A DNA stretch of 64,000 bases, from contig NZ_JQMQ01000005.1 of the NCBI RefSeq assembly GCF_000744815.1, positions 6,033,801-6,097,800 on the forward strand. Direction: 5' to 3'. The translations under genes were made by a program, and so were the position numbers. This document shows, piece by piece, positions 43,353-52,740 of the stretch; within the stretch, counting starts at the first letter, position 1; every line of letters starts with the position of its first letter. This stretch comes from Phaeacidiphilus oryzae TH49 (GTDB lineage Bacteria; Actinomycetota; Actinomycetes; Streptomycetales; Streptomycetaceae). Under the pieces are notes generated by a model. It was given only the letters and a program-made list of their open reading frames with translations. It was not told where the DNA came from and did not search any database.

Positions 43353-44558
43353 TCACAGGGGGACGGAGAGGCGGTAGCCGCGCTTGGGGACGGTCTGGAC
43401 GAGGCCGGAGTGCTCGCCGAGGGACGCCCGCAGCCGCGCCACCGCCGCCTCCACCGCGTGCTCGTCCGGCGCCCGGCCGCCCGCCGTCGCACCCGCCCAG
43501 ACGCGGCGGCGCAGCTCGGCGCGGCTGACCACCCAGCCGGGATGCTCGGCGAGCGCCCGCAGCACCGCCGCCGGGATCGGCGCGAGCGCCACGCTCTCGC
43601 CGTCCACCAGCAGCGCGCTGCCCTGCAGCACCAGCCGCCGCCCGGCCACCTCGAACTCGCGCCGGGCCCGGCGCGGCAGCTGCTCGGTGAGCTCGCGGAC
43701 CAGGGAGCCCAGCCGCCCCCTGGCGGGGTGAATGGACGGGATCCCGAGGTCGTCCAGCGGCCGGGCGCAGACCGGGCCCACGCAGACCGCCAGGACGTCC
43801 GAGCGGAGGGCGTCCAGCAGCTCCCTGCGCAGCCCGCGGGCCTCCGCCGCCTCGATCAGGGCGACCGCGGCCGGCGCGCTGGTGAAGGTCAGCGCGTGCA
43901 CCTCGCCGCGCACGGTGAGGTCGACCAGCCGCCGGACCGGCTCCGGGTCGGCCGGCGGCGCCCAGCGGTAGACCGGCACCGGGACCACCTCGGCGCCGCG
44001 CTCGCGCAGCGCCGCGGAGAAGGAGTCCAGCGGCAGCCCGTGCTCCTGGACCGCGATCCGGCGGCCCTTCAGGTCCCGGGCCAGCAGCCAGGTCAGCAGC
44101 TCGTCGGTGCCCTCGGACTGCGGGGAGTACTCCTCGCCCAGTCCGCTGGCCCGGACCGCGCCGGTGGCCTTGGGGCCGCGGCTGAGCACCACCGCCCGCC
44201 GGCAGGCGTCGGCGAGTTCGCCGCCGCGCCCCCACCCCTCGGCGGCGCTCATCCAGCCGCGCCAGCCCACACCGGTGGTCGCCACCACGTAGTCCAGCGG
44301 CGCCGCCAGGCACTCCTCGGTGGCCCGGCGCAGCGCGGCGTCGTCCTCCAGCGGGAGGATCCGCAGCGTGGGCGCCAGCACGACGCGGGCCCCGCGCCGC
44401 CGGAGCAGCGCGCTGAGCTCGTCCCGGCGGCGGGCGGCGGTGACGCCGACGGTGAACCCGGTCAGCGGACCGGGTGTCTCGGCGGGCTCGGCGGCCTCTG
44501 CGGCCTCGGCGGACCCGTCCGGCGCGGGGTCGGAGGAGGCGGCGGTTCGGTGGGACAT
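43353..44558 (-). CDS. nnaR: NnaR-type regulator: uroporphyrinogen-III synthase fold plus winged helix
   Basis: A 401-residue two-part protein. Residues about 35-290 form a HemD-like uroporphyrinogen-III synthase fold (GFTVGVTAARRRDELSALLR, DYVVATTGVGWRGW, LTFTSAPAAVALIEAAEARG). The last 95 residues form an OmpR/PhoB-type winged helix (GWVVSRAELRRRVW ... VQTVPKRGYRLSVPL). This architecture is that of NnaR (S. coelicolor SCO2958), a nitrate-assimilation regulator acting with GlnR. It is divergent from the nitrate reductase operon, as expected for its activator. ATG at 44558 used; GTG at 44564 is possible. Catalytic function is doubtful. Confidence 0.85.
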   Translation of the reverse strand: MSHRTAASSDPAPDGSAEAAEAAEPAETPGPLTGFTVGVTAARRRDELSALLRRRGARVVLAPTLRILPLEDDAALRRATEECLAAPLDYVVATTGVGWRGWMSAAEGWGRGGELADACRRAVVLSRGPKATGAVRASGLGEEYSPQSEGTDELLTWLLARDLKGRRIAVQEHGLPLDSFSAALRERGAEVVPVPVYRWAPPADPEPVRRLVDLTVRGEVHALTFTSAPAAVALIEAAEARGLRRELLDALRSDVLAVCVGPVCARPLDDLGIPSIHPARGRLGSLVRELTEQLPRRARREFEVAGRRLVLQGSALLVDGESVALAPIPAAVLRALAEHPGWVVSRAELRRRVWAGATAGGRAPDEHAVEAAVARLRASLGEHSGLVQTVPKRGYRLSVPL

Positions 44559-44750
44559 GCGCACAAGATTCGAGGTAGGCCGTTCGGAACGGGTTTCCGG
44601 TATGTGACACGGAGGTTAGCAAGGCAGCCCGACGTGTTACCGAAGATATCCTCCGCCCCACCTTGTCCGGGCCGCCGTGTGCGTGACCGTTGCGGTCGCC
44701 GCAACACAGGCGACTCGGACGCGTAACGGGCCCCACGGACGCTCGATGGC
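44559..44750. promoter_or_regulatory. Divergent promoter region of nnaR and nitrate operon
   Basis: 192 bp between divergent starts. GTGAC-N6-GTTAG (44604-44619) resembles half of a GlnR box (gTnAC-N6-GaAAC) and GTTAC occurs at 44636-44640, but spacing to a second half is not canonical. A CGGAA-cggg-TTTCCG inverted repeat lies at about 44585-44599. Presence of GlnR/NnaR sites is inferred from context and only weakly shown. Confidence 0.4.
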
Positions 44751-46925
44751 ATGACAGCGCCCGCCGCCACCCCGATCGCCGCCGGAGGTCCCCCCTCGGA
44801 CCCCGCCGCCACGGCCACCCACTGCCCGTACTGCTCGCTGCAGTGCGGGATGGAGCTGCGGGTGGGCGCGGACGGCGCCGCGGGGGCCCCGGCCGTGGCC
44901 GTGGAGGGCGCCGACTTCCCCGTCAACCGCGGCGCCCTCTGCGGGAAGGGCCAGAGCGCGGCCGAACTGCTGGACCCCGCCGTGCGGTTGACGGTCCCGC
45001 TGATCCGCGAGCCGGGTGCGGACGGCGGCCGGCTGCGGCCCGCCGACTGGGACGAGGCGCTCGACCACGCGGCCCAGGGGCTGCGCCGGATCGCCGAGCG
45101 GTACGGCCCGGAGGCCGTCGGGGTCTTCGGCGGGGGCGGGCTCACCAACGAGAAGGCGTACCTGCTGGGCAAGTTCGCCCGGGTGGTGCTGCGCACCCCG
45201 ATGATCGACTACAACGGCCGGTTCTGCATGTCCTCCGCGGCGGCCGCCCAGCGGAAGGCCTTCGGGCTGGACCGCGGGCTGCCGTTCCCGCTCGCCGACA
45301 TCCCCCGCACCGGCTGCCTGATCCTGGCCGGCGGCAACCCGGCCGAGACGATGCCGCCGTTCGTCCGCTACCTGCGCGAGCTCCGGGAGAACGGCGGGCG
45401 GCTGATCGTCGTCGACCCGCGCCGGACCCGCACCGCCGAGCTGGCCGACCTCCATCTTCAGCCGGCGCCCGGCACCGATCTGGCGCTGGCCCTCGGGCTG
45501 CTGCACCTGCTGATCGCCGAGCGGCTGCTGGACGAGGGTTTCATCGCCGAGCGGACCACCGGCTTCGACGGCGCCCGGGCCGCCGCGATGGCCCACTGGC
45601 CGGAGCGGGTGGAGTCGATCACCGGCGTCCCGGCCCGCCGACTGCTGGACGCGGCACGGATGTTCGGCCGGGCGGAGAGCGGGATGGTGCTCACCGCCCG
45701 GGGGAGCGAGCAGCACAGCAAGGGCACCGACACCGTGGGCGCCTGGATCGACCTCTGCCTGGCCTCCGGCAAGGCCGGCCGGCCGTACTCCGGCTTCGGC
45801 TGCCTCACCGGGCAGGGCAACGGGCAGGGCGGGCGGGAGCACGGCCAGAAGTCCGACCAGCTGCCCGGCTACCGCTCGCTGACCGACCCGGCCGCGCGGG
45901 CGCAGGTCGCCGCGGTGTGGGGGATCGACCCCGCCGAGCTGCCGCAGCCGGGGGTCTCGGCCTACCGGCTGCTGGCGGGGGAGGGCGCCGGCGCCGAAGG
46001 GGTGCGCGGGCTGCTGCTCGCCGGCTCCAACCCGCTGGTGTCCGCGCCGAACGCGGGCCGGGTCGCCCGGCGGCTCAGGAAGCTGGACTTCCTGGTGGTC
46101 AGCGATGTGGTGGCGAGCGAGACCGCCCTCCTGGCCGACGTGGTGCTGCCGGTCGCCCAGTGGGCCGAGGAGACCGGGACGATGACCAACCTGGAGGGCA
46201 GGGTGATCCTCCGCCAGGCCGCCGTCACCCCGCCGCCCGGGGTGCGCAGCGACCTCGCCGTGCTGCGCGGCCTCGCCGAGCGGCTGGGCCGGGAGGGCGC
46301 GGCCAAGGGCTTCCCCGAGGACCCCGAGGAGGCCTTCGCCGAGCTGGCCCGGGCCTCGGCCGGCGGGCCCGCCGACTACTCCGGGATCGGCTACCGCCGG
46401 ATCCGCGAGGAGCAGGGCGTCTTCTGGCCCTGCCCGGACCCCGGCCACCCGGGCACCCCCCGGCTCTTCCTGGACCGCTTCGCCACCGAGGACGGGCGGG
46501 CCCGGTTCGCCGCCGTGGACCACCGTCCGGCGGCCGAGGAGCCGGACGCCGGGTACCCGCTGCGGCTCACCACCGGGCGGGTGCTCTCCCAGTACCAGTC
46601 GGGCGCGCAGACCCGCCGGGTGGACGCGCTGAACGCGGCCGCGCCCGGGCCCTTCGTCGAGCTCCACCCGCGGCTGGCAGCGGAGTTGGGGGTCGCGGAG
46701 GGCGAGACGGTGGCGGTCGCGAGCCGGCGCGGCCGGGTCACCGTGCCCGCTCGGATCACCGACGCGATCCGCCCGGACACCGTCTTCCTCCCCTTCCACT
46801 GGCCCGGCGTCAACGAGCTGACCAACCCGGCGCTCGACCCGGTGTCGGAGATGCCCGAGTTCAAGATCTGCGCCGTCCGCGTGGAGCGGGCGGCGGCCGT
46901 CCCGAACGGGGGTGGGGCCGCATGA
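44751..46925 (+). CDS. nasA: Assimilatory nitrate reductase catalytic subunit
   Basis: Molybdopterin oxidoreductase of 724 residues, cytoplasmic. The [4Fe-4S] site at the N-terminus has cysteines C25, C28 and C32 in HCPYCSLQCGM and the fourth in RGALCGKGQ. Molybdopterin-binding segments include IDYNGRFCMSSAAAA, LAGGNPAETMPP, GLLLAGSNPLVSAP and C-terminal LTTGRVLSQYQSG and FLPFHWPGVNELTNPALDP, the latter typical of NasA/NapA-type enzymes. Reduces nitrate to nitrite for nitrogen supply. Its stop overlaps the next start by 4 bases. No Tat signal, consistent with assimilatory use. Confidence 0.92.
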   Translation: MTAPAATPIAAGGPPSDPAATATHCPYCSLQCGMELRVGADGAAGAPAVAVEGADFPVNRGALCGKGQSAAELLDPAVRLTVPLIREPGADGGRLRPADWDEALDHAAQGLRRIAERYGPEAVGVFGGGGLTNEKAYLLGKFARVVLRTPMIDYNGRFCMSSAAAAQRKAFGLDRGLPFPLADIPRTGCLILAGGNPAETMPPFVRYLRELRENGGRLIVVDPRRTRTAELADLHLQPAPGTDLALALGLLHLLIAERLLDEGFIAERTTGFDGARAAAMAHWPERVESITGVPARRLLDAARMFGRAESGMVLTARGSEQHSKGTDTVGAWIDLCLASGKAGRPYSGFGCLTGQGNGQGGREHGQKSDQLPGYRSLTDPAARAQVAAVWGIDPAELPQPGVSAYRLLAGEGAGAEGVRGLLLAGSNPLVSAPNAGRVARRLRKLDFLVVSDVVASETALLADVVLPVAQWAEETGTMTNLEGRVILRQAAVTPPPGVRSDLAVLRGLAERLGREGAAKGFPEDPEEAFAELARASAGGPADYSGIGYRRIREEQGVFWPCPDPGHPGTPRLFLDRFATEDGRARFAAVDHRPAAEEPDAGYPLRLTTGRVLSQYQSGAQTRRVDALNAAAPGPFVELHPRLAAELGVAEGETVAVASRRGRVTVPARITDAIRPDTVFLPFHWPGVNELTNPALDPVSEMPEFKICAVRVERAAAVPNGGGAA

Positions 46926-48244
46926 CCGGCGCTCCTCCCGCGCGGATCGCGGTGGTCGGCGCCGGCATGGCGGCGGCCCGCTTCGCCCAGCGGTACACCG
47001 CCCTCGGCGGCCGCGGCACGGTGACCCTCTACGGCGCCGAGCCCCACCGCCCCTACAACAGGGTGCTTCTGGCCGACGTCCTCACCGGCCGCTACGACCC
47101 GGACGACCTCACCCTGCCCATGGGCGGCGCCCGGCTCCGGGCCGGCGACGAGGTGATGGCGGTGGACGTGGCCGCCGGCACCCTCACCCTCGCCTCCGGC
47201 CGCTGCGAGTCATGGGACGCGCTGGTGCTCGCCACCGGCGCCAACCCGGTGCTGCCCCCGCTGGGCCGGCTGCCGGAGACCGGCGTCCACTCCTTCCGCG
47301 GTCTCGCCGACTGCGCGGCCCTCGCCGCCGAGGCCGGCCACGCCACCCGCGCGGTGGTGATCGGCGGGGGCGTCCTCGGCGTCAGCGCCGCCCGCGCGCT
47401 GGCCGACCGGCCGCGCTCCGGCGGCCCCCGGCTGCCGGTGGAGATCGTCCACCAGGCCCCGCATCTGATCGAGCGCCATCTGGACGAGGGCGCGGCCGCG
47501 ATGCTCCGCCGCGGACTGGCCGGGCTCGGCGTGGAGACCTACCTGGAGAACCGCGCCCGGGCGGTGCTCGGCGACCGCCGGGTGACCGGGGTGCGGCTGG
47601 CCAACGGCCACGTCCTCGACTGCGACCTGCTGGTCCTGGCCTGCGGGGTGCGTCCGCGCACCGGCCTGGCCCGGGCCGCCGGGGTGACCGTGCGGGACGG
47701 GGTGGTGGTCGACGACCGGCTCGCCGCCTCCGTTCCCGGCGTACCGGACGCCGAGGTGTACGCGATCGGCGACTGCGCCGAGCACCGCGGAGTCGTCCAC
47801 GGCCTCTCCACCCCCGCCTGGGAGCAGGCCGAGATCCTCGCCGCCCGCCTCTCCGGCGCCGAGCCGGAGGCCGCCTGGCCGGGCTGGCTCAGCCCGTACA
47901 CCCGGCTCACGGCCGGGCCGCTGGCCTACGCCTCGCTGGGCGAACTCGTCCCCGGCGGCGCCGGCCCGGACGCGAACACCGGCATCGGCGCCGGTTCCCG
48001 CACCGAGGTCCTGCGGCTGGCCGACGCCACCCGCGGCACCTACCGCTCGCTGCGGCTCCGCGAGGGCCGGCTGGTCGGCGGGGTGCTCTACGGCGACCTC
48101 GACACGGTGGACGCCCTCACCGGCGCGTACCGCCGGGGCGAACCCGTCCCCGAGCAGCCGCTCGAACTCCTGATCCGCCCGGCGGACGGCAGCGCCGCCG
48201 CACCGCACCACACCCCTACCACCCAAGGAGTGCCCAGCACATGA
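46922..48244 (+). CDS. FAD/NAD(P)-dependent oxidoreductase, nitrate reductase electron donor
   Basis: A 440-residue flavoprotein similar to the N-terminal half of NirB. FAD motif VVGAGMAAARFAQRY, NAD(P) motif VVIGGGVLGVSAARAL (near 145), conserved RPYNRVLLADVLTG at residue 45-58 and DAEVYAIGDCAEHRG near 275-289. The position between nitrate reductase and NirB, with ATGA overlaps on both sides, suggests that it passes NAD(P)H electrons to the nitrate reductase, in the manner of NasB/NasC. The C-terminus lacks the [2Fe-2S] BFD domain and sirohaem domains. Confidence 0.85.
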   Translation: MTGAPPARIAVVGAGMAAARFAQRYTALGGRGTVTLYGAEPHRPYNRVLLADVLTGRYDPDDLTLPMGGARLRAGDEVMAVDVAAGTLTLASGRCESWDALVLATGANPVLPPLGRLPETGVHSFRGLADCAALAAEAGHATRAVVIGGGVLGVSAARALADRPRSGGPRLPVEIVHQAPHLIERHLDEGAAAMLRRGLAGLGVETYLENRARAVLGDRRVTGVRLANGHVLDCDLLVLACGVRPRTGLARAAGVTVRDGVVVDDRLAASVPGVPDAEVYAIGDCAEHRGVVHGLSTPAWEQAEILAARLSGAEPEAAWPGWLSPYTRLTAGPLAYASLGELVPGGAGPDANTGIGAGSRTEVLRLADATRGTYRSLRLREGRLVGGVLYGDLDTVDALTGAYRRGEPVPEQPLELLIRPADGSAAAPHHTPTTQGVPST

Positions 48245-50856
48245 CGCACCGTCGACTCGTCCTGGTCGGACACGGGCCCGTCGGCCAGCGATTCCTGGAG
48301 GCCCTCTGCGAAACGGGCCGACCGGAGGAGTGGGACGTCACCGTCCTCTGCGAGGAGCCGCGGCCCGCGTACGACAGGGTGCGGCTCAGCGCCTGGTTCA
48401 GCGGCACCGGGGAGGACGAACTCGCGCTCTGCCCGCCGGAGTTCATCGCCGAGAACGGCATCGACCTGCGGCTCGGCGAGCCGGCCGCGGCCATCGACCG
48501 GGCCGCGCGCACCGTCACCACCGCCTCCGGCGCCGTCGTCCACTACGACAAGCTGGTGCTGGCCACCGGCTCGTACGCGTTCGTGCCGCCGGTCCCCGGG
48601 CATGACGCGCCCGGCTGCCACGTCTACCGCACCCTGGACGACCTGGCCGCGATCCGGGCCGATGCCGAGCGGCCCGGGGTGCGCTCGGCGGCGGTGGTCG
48701 GCGGCGGGCTGCTCGGCCTGGAGGCTGCCGGCGCCATGCGGGCGCTCGGACTGACCACCCACGTGGTGGAGTTCGCTCCCCGGCTGATGGCCATCCAGGT
48801 CGACGACGGCGGCGGGCAGGCACTGCGGCGCCGGATCGAGGAACTGGGCGTCCAGGTCCACACGGGGGCCGGCACGGAGGCCATCGAGACCCTTGAGGGG
48901 GAGGGCGGCGAGCCCGGCCGGGTGAGCCGGATGCGGCTCTCCGACGGCAGCGTCCTCGATGTGGACCTGGTGGTCTTCGCGGCCGGCGTCCGCCCCCGCG
49001 ACCAGCTCGCCCGGGAGGCCGGCCTGGAGGTCGGGCAGCGCGGCGGGATCGCCGTGGACGCGGGCTGCCGCAGCCGCACCGACCCGGACGTCCTGGCCAT
49101 CGGCGAATGCGCGCTGACCGTCGACGGACGGGTGTACGGGCTGGTCGGCCCCGGCTTCGCGATGGCGGAGACCGCCGCCAGGCAACTCACCTCCGGCGAG
49201 GGGGAGTTCACCGGCGCCGACACCTCCACCAAGCTCAAGCTGCTCGGCGTGGACGTGGCCAGCTTCGGCGACGCCCACGGCAGCACCGAGGGCGCCCTGG
49301 ACGTCCTCTACTCCGACACCCGCGGCGGCGTCTACAAGAAGCTGGTGGTCAGCCCGGAGGGGCTGCTGCTGGGCGGGGTGCTGGTCGGCGACGCCGAGGC
49401 CTACGACCTGCTGCGGCCGCTGGCGCTGAGCGGCGCCCCGCTGCCGGCCGAGCCGGAGCAGCTGGTGCTGCCCTCCTCGATCGGCCCGGCCGGCGGGGCG
49501 GTCAAGCTGGAGCTGCCGGACGACGCGGTGGTCTGCTCCTGCCACCACGTCAGCAAGGGCGCCATCCGGACGGCGGTCTCCGAGGGCGGCTGCGGCAGCC
49601 TCGCCGAGGTGAAGAAGTGCACCAAGGCCTCGACCGGCTGCGGCAGCTGCGTCAAGCAGGTCACCAAGATCGTCAACGACGAGCTGGCCGCCCAGGGCAT
49701 CGAGACGGCCACCGGCCTCTGCGAGCACTTCGCCCAGTCCCGCGCCGAGCTCTACGAGATCCTGCTGGTCACCGGGATCGACACGTTCGCGGAACTGGCC
49801 GCCAGGTACGGGAAGGGCGAGGGCTGCGACGTCTGCAAGCCGGCCGTGGGCTCGATCCTGGCCAGCCTGGACCGGCCGGCGCACATCCTGGACGGCGAGA
49901 GCGCCGCGCTCCAGGACACCAACGACCACTTCCTGGCCAACCTCCAGCGGAACGGCTCGTACTCGGTGGTGCCCCGGGTGCCCGGCGGGGAGATCACCCC
50001 GGAGGGCCTGATCACCATCGGCGAGATCGCCCGCGACCACGGCCTCTACACCAAGATCACCGGCGGTCAGCGGATCGACATGTTCGGCGCCACCGTCGAC
50101 CAGCTGCCGGAGATCTGGCGGCGCCTGGTCGAGGCCGGCTTCGAGTCCGGGCACGCCTACGGAAAGGCGCTGCGGACGGTCAAGTCCTGCGTGGGGTCCA
50201 CCTGGTGCCGGTACGGCGTGCAGGACTCGGTGGCCCTGGCCATCGAACTGGAGCTGCGCTACCGCGGGCTGCGCAGCCCGCACAAGCTCAAGTCCGCGGT
50301 CTCCGGCTGCGCCCGCGAGTGCGCGGAGGCGCAGAGCAAGGACTTCGGGGTGATCGCCACCTCCGAGGGCTGGAACCTCTACGTCGGCGGCAACGGCGGG
50401 ATGACCCCGCGGCACGCCGACCTCCTCGCCTCCGACCTGGACAAGGAGACCCTGATCAGGACCATCGACCGGTTCCTGATGTTCTACATCCGCACCGCCG
50501 ACCGCCTGGAGCGCACCGCCCCCTGGCTGGAGCGCCTGGAGGGCGGCCTGGACCACCTGCGGGCGGTCGTGATGGACGACTCGCTCGGCATCGCCGACGA
50601 GCTGGACGCGCTGATGGCCCGTCATGTCGCCGACTACCAGGACGAATGGGCGGCGGTTCTGGAGGACCCGGAGCGGCTCGCCCGCTTCGTCTCCTTCGTC
50701 AACGCGCCCGGGGTGCCGGACGCGACCGTCCGCTTCGTCCCCGAGCGCGGGCAGAAGAAGCCCGCCGAGCCGGACGCCCTGGTGGACGAGCTCTTTTCCG
50801 CATCGAGCCCCGAGCCGGTCCTGGTGGCCGGCCCCGGACTGGAGGTCCGCTCCTGA
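48241..50856 (+). CDS. nirB: Assimilatory nitrite reductase large subunit
   Basis: An 871-residue NAD(P)H nitrite reductase producing ammonium. Domain order: FAD/NAD oxidoreductase (about 1-410; RLVLVGHGPVGQRFLEAL, VVGGGLLGLEAAGAM), BFD-like [2Fe-2S] domain (VVCSCHHVSKGAIRTAVSEG, TGCGSCVKQV), then ferredoxin-like and sirohaem/[4Fe-4S] domains with ligands in SCVGSTWCRYG (CX5C) and SGCARECAEAQSKD (CX3C). Full normal length. Overlaps both neighbours. Requires sirohaem, whose synthesis genes are not in the window. Confidence 0.96.
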   Translation: MTHRRLVLVGHGPVGQRFLEALCETGRPEEWDVTVLCEEPRPAYDRVRLSAWFSGTGEDELALCPPEFIAENGIDLRLGEPAAAIDRAARTVTTASGAVVHYDKLVLATGSYAFVPPVPGHDAPGCHVYRTLDDLAAIRADAERPGVRSAAVVGGGLLGLEAAGAMRALGLTTHVVEFAPRLMAIQVDDGGGQALRRRIEELGVQVHTGAGTEAIETLEGEGGEPGRVSRMRLSDGSVLDVDLVVFAAGVRPRDQLAREAGLEVGQRGGIAVDAGCRSRTDPDVLAIGECALTVDGRVYGLVGPGFAMAETAARQLTSGEGEFTGADTSTKLKLLGVDVASFGDAHGSTEGALDVLYSDTRGGVYKKLVVSPEGLLLGGVLVGDAEAYDLLRPLALSGAPLPAEPEQLVLPSSIGPAGGAVKLELPDDAVVCSCHHVSKGAIRTAVSEGGCGSLAEVKKCTKASTGCGSCVKQVTKIVNDELAAQGIETATGLCEHFAQSRAELYEILLVTGIDTFAELAARYGKGEGCDVCKPAVGSILASLDRPAHILDGESAALQDTNDHFLANLQRNGSYSVVPRVPGGEITPEGLITIGEIARDHGLYTKITGGQRIDMFGATVDQLPEIWRRLVEAGFESGHAYGKALRTVKSCVGSTWCRYGVQDSVALAIELELRYRGLRSPHKLKSAVSGCARECAEAQSKDFGVIATSEGWNLYVGGNGGMTPRHADLLASDLDKETLIRTIDRFLMFYIRTADRLERTAPWLERLEGGLDHLRAVVMDDSLGIADELDALMARHVADYQDEWAAVLEDPERLARFVSFVNAPGVPDATVRFVPERGQKKPAEPDALVDELFSASSPEPVLVAGPGLEVRS

Positions 50857-51305
50857 TGAGCCAGACACTCGGCAGCACGATCGAGCGTGCGCGCGACCGC
50901 GACCGCGAGGAGGGGCCCTGTGCCCAGCAGGTCGTCGAACTCCTCTGGGAGGACGGCTGGTTGGAGGTCTGCCCGGTGGACCGGCTGACCCCCGGGCGGG
51001 GCGTCGCGGTGCTCCTGCCGGACGGCCGGCAGGCGGCGCTCTTCCTCCTCCGCTCGGGAGAGCTCTACGCGGTCGGCAACCGGGACCCGTTCAGCGGGGC
51101 CTGGGTGATGTCCCGCGGGATCACCGGCAGTCGGGGCACCGGCCCTGACGCCGTGCCGACCGTCGCCTCGCCGATGTACAAGCAGGCCTTCGACCTGCGC
51201 AGCGGCGCCTGCCTCGACGAGCCGCTGACGCCGGAGGGCGAGCCGGCCGGGCTCGGCTCCTACCGCGTCCGCGCGGTGCTCGCGCGGCAGGAGGTGTCGG
51301 CGTGA
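50856..51305 (+). CDS. nirD: Nitrite reductase small subunit
   Basis: A 149-residue Rieske-fold partner of NirB. Motifs WLEVCPVDRLTPGRGVAVLL, ELYAVGNRDPFSGAWVMSRG and SPMYKQAFDLRSGACLD match NirD. As is normal for NirD, the C-x-H and C-x-x-H ligands of true Rieske proteins are missing, so no iron-sulfur cluster is expected. An acidic/basic leader (ERARDRDREEG) precedes the fold. Start overlaps the nirB stop and its stop overlaps the transporter start. Confidence 0.93.
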   Translation: MSQTLGSTIERARDRDREEGPCAQQVVELLWEDGWLEVCPVDRLTPGRGVAVLLPDGRQAALFLLRSGELYAVGNRDPFSGAWVMSRGITGSRGTGPDAVPTVASPMYKQAFDLRSGACLDEPLTPEGEPAGLGSYRVRAVLARQEVSA

Positions 51306-52723
51306 GTCCCGCCCCCACCTCTGCCTCCGCCCCTGCCTCCGCCCCTGCTTCCGCCCCGGCCTCCGCCCCCGCGCTCGCCGGGCATCCGTCGACCTCCTTC
51401 TCCCGGCCGCCGATCACCGACTGGCGGCCGGAGGACGAGGGCTTCTGGCGGGCCTTCGGCGCCCGGATCGCCCGCCGCAACCTCATCCAGTCGGTCTTCT
51501 GCGAGCACATCGGCTTCTCGGTGTGGAGCCTGTGGTCGGTGCTGGTGCTCTTCCTCGGGCCCGCGTACCACATCGACCCGGCCGGGAAGTTCGTCCTCAC
51601 CGCGCTGCCGAACGCCCTCGGCGCGGTGCTGCGGGTGCCGTACACCTTCGCGGTGGCCCGGTTCGGCGGGCGGAACTGGACCATCGTCAGCGCGCTGCTG
51701 CTGCTCCTGCCGACGCTGCTGGCCGCCGCGGTGCTCCGGCCCGGCGTCTCCTACGGGCTGCTGCTGGTGGTGGCCTGCACGGCCGGCGTCGGCGGCGGCA
51801 ACTTCGCCTCCTCGATGGCGAACATCAACGCCTTCTACCCGGACCGGCACAAGGGCCGGGCGCTGGGCCTCAACGCGGGCGGCGGAAACGTCGGCGTGGC
51901 CGTGGTGCAGCTGGTCGGCCTCGCCGTGCTGGCCACCGCCGGGGCGGGGCACCCGCGGGTGCTGCTGGCGGTGTACGTGCCGCTGATCGTGCTGGCCGCG
52001 CTGGGGGCGGCACTGCGGATGGACAACCTGGCGCCGGGGACCACCGCGGTCTCCCGCGACCTGGCCCGGCACGCCATGCGGGACGTCTGCCGGGAGCCGC
52101 ACACCTGGGTCATCTCCGCGCTCTACGTCGGCACCTTCGGCTCGTTCATCGGCTTCGGCTTCGCCTTCGGGCAGGTGCTCCAGGTGCAGTTCCACGGGCA
52201 GTTCGGGACGCCGGTACGGGCGGCCGAACTGACCTTCCTGGGGCCGCTGCTGGGCTCGCTGATCCGGCCGGTCGGCGGCTGGCTGGCGGACCGGTTCGGG
52301 GGAGCGGTGGTGACGCTGTGGACCTTCGTCGCGATGGCGGCGGCCACCGGCGTCATCCTCGTCGCCTCGGCGGAGCACTCGCTGCCGCTCTTCATCGCGG
52401 CGTTCACCGTGCTGTTCGCGCTGACGGGGGTGGGCAACGGCGCCACCTACAAGATGATCCCGTCGGTGTTCCGGAGGAAGTACCCGGACGCGCCGGGGGA
52501 GGCGCGGCGCCGCTCCACCGCGCTGATCGGGCTCGCGGCGGCGATCGGCGCCTTCGGCGGCGTCCTGGTCAACCTGGCCTTCCGCGCCTCCTTCCAGTCC
52601 GGCGACCAGGGCCGCAGCGCGTATCTCGCCTTCCTGGCGGCCTATGCGGTCTGCGCGGTCCTGACGGCGACGGTCTACCTCCGCCGCGGCGCGGCCACGA
52701 GGATCGCCGGCAAGGCGGTCTGA
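51302..52723 (+). CDS. narK: Nitrate/nitrite transporter (NarK family)
   Basis: A 473-residue MFS transporter with about 12 hydrophobic segments. Family markers: RRNLIQSVFCEHIGFSVWSL, the glycine-rich nitrate signature ALGLNAGGGNVGVAVVQL and the second nitrate-binding segment YVGTFGSFIGFGFAFGQVLQ. The N-terminal 25 residues are an Ala-Ser-Pro repeat (ASAPASAPASAPASAPA) of unknown use. GTG start overlaps the nirD stop by 4 bases. It imports nitrate for the preceding enzymes and ends the operon, before a palindromic repeat that may terminate transcription. Confidence 0.94.
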   Translation: MSPAPTSASAPASAPASAPASAPALAGHPSTSFSRPPITDWRPEDEGFWRAFGARIARRNLIQSVFCEHIGFSVWSLWSVLVLFLGPAYHIDPAGKFVLTALPNALGAVLRVPYTFAVARFGGRNWTIVSALLLLLPTLLAAAVLRPGVSYGLLLVVACTAGVGGGNFASSMANINAFYPDRHKGRALGLNAGGGNVGVAVVQLVGLAVLATAGAGHPRVLLAVYVPLIVLAALGAALRMDNLAPGTTAVSRDLARHAMRDVCREPHTWVISALYVGTFGSFIGFGFAFGQVLQVQFHGQFGTPVRAAELTFLGPLLGSLIRPVGGWLADRFGGAVVTLWTFVAMAAATGVILVASAEHSLPLFIAAFTVLFALTGVGNGATYKMIPSVFRRKYPDAPGEARRRSTALIGLAAAIGAFGGVLVNLAFRASFQSGDQGRSAYLAFLAAYAVCAVLTATVYLRRGAATRIAGKAV

Positions 52724-52740
52724 CCCGCGCCCTGCCCCGA

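Noticed and set aside
44604-44640. Full GlnR box
   Set aside because: One half resembles the consensus but the second half is not at the required spacing, so it is mentioned only as a weak hint.
41848-44736. A 962-codon open frame on the minus strand
   Set aside because: Only its last 121 codons are a gene; the rest is a shadow of the LLM and NnaR genes and of palindromic repeat copy 5.
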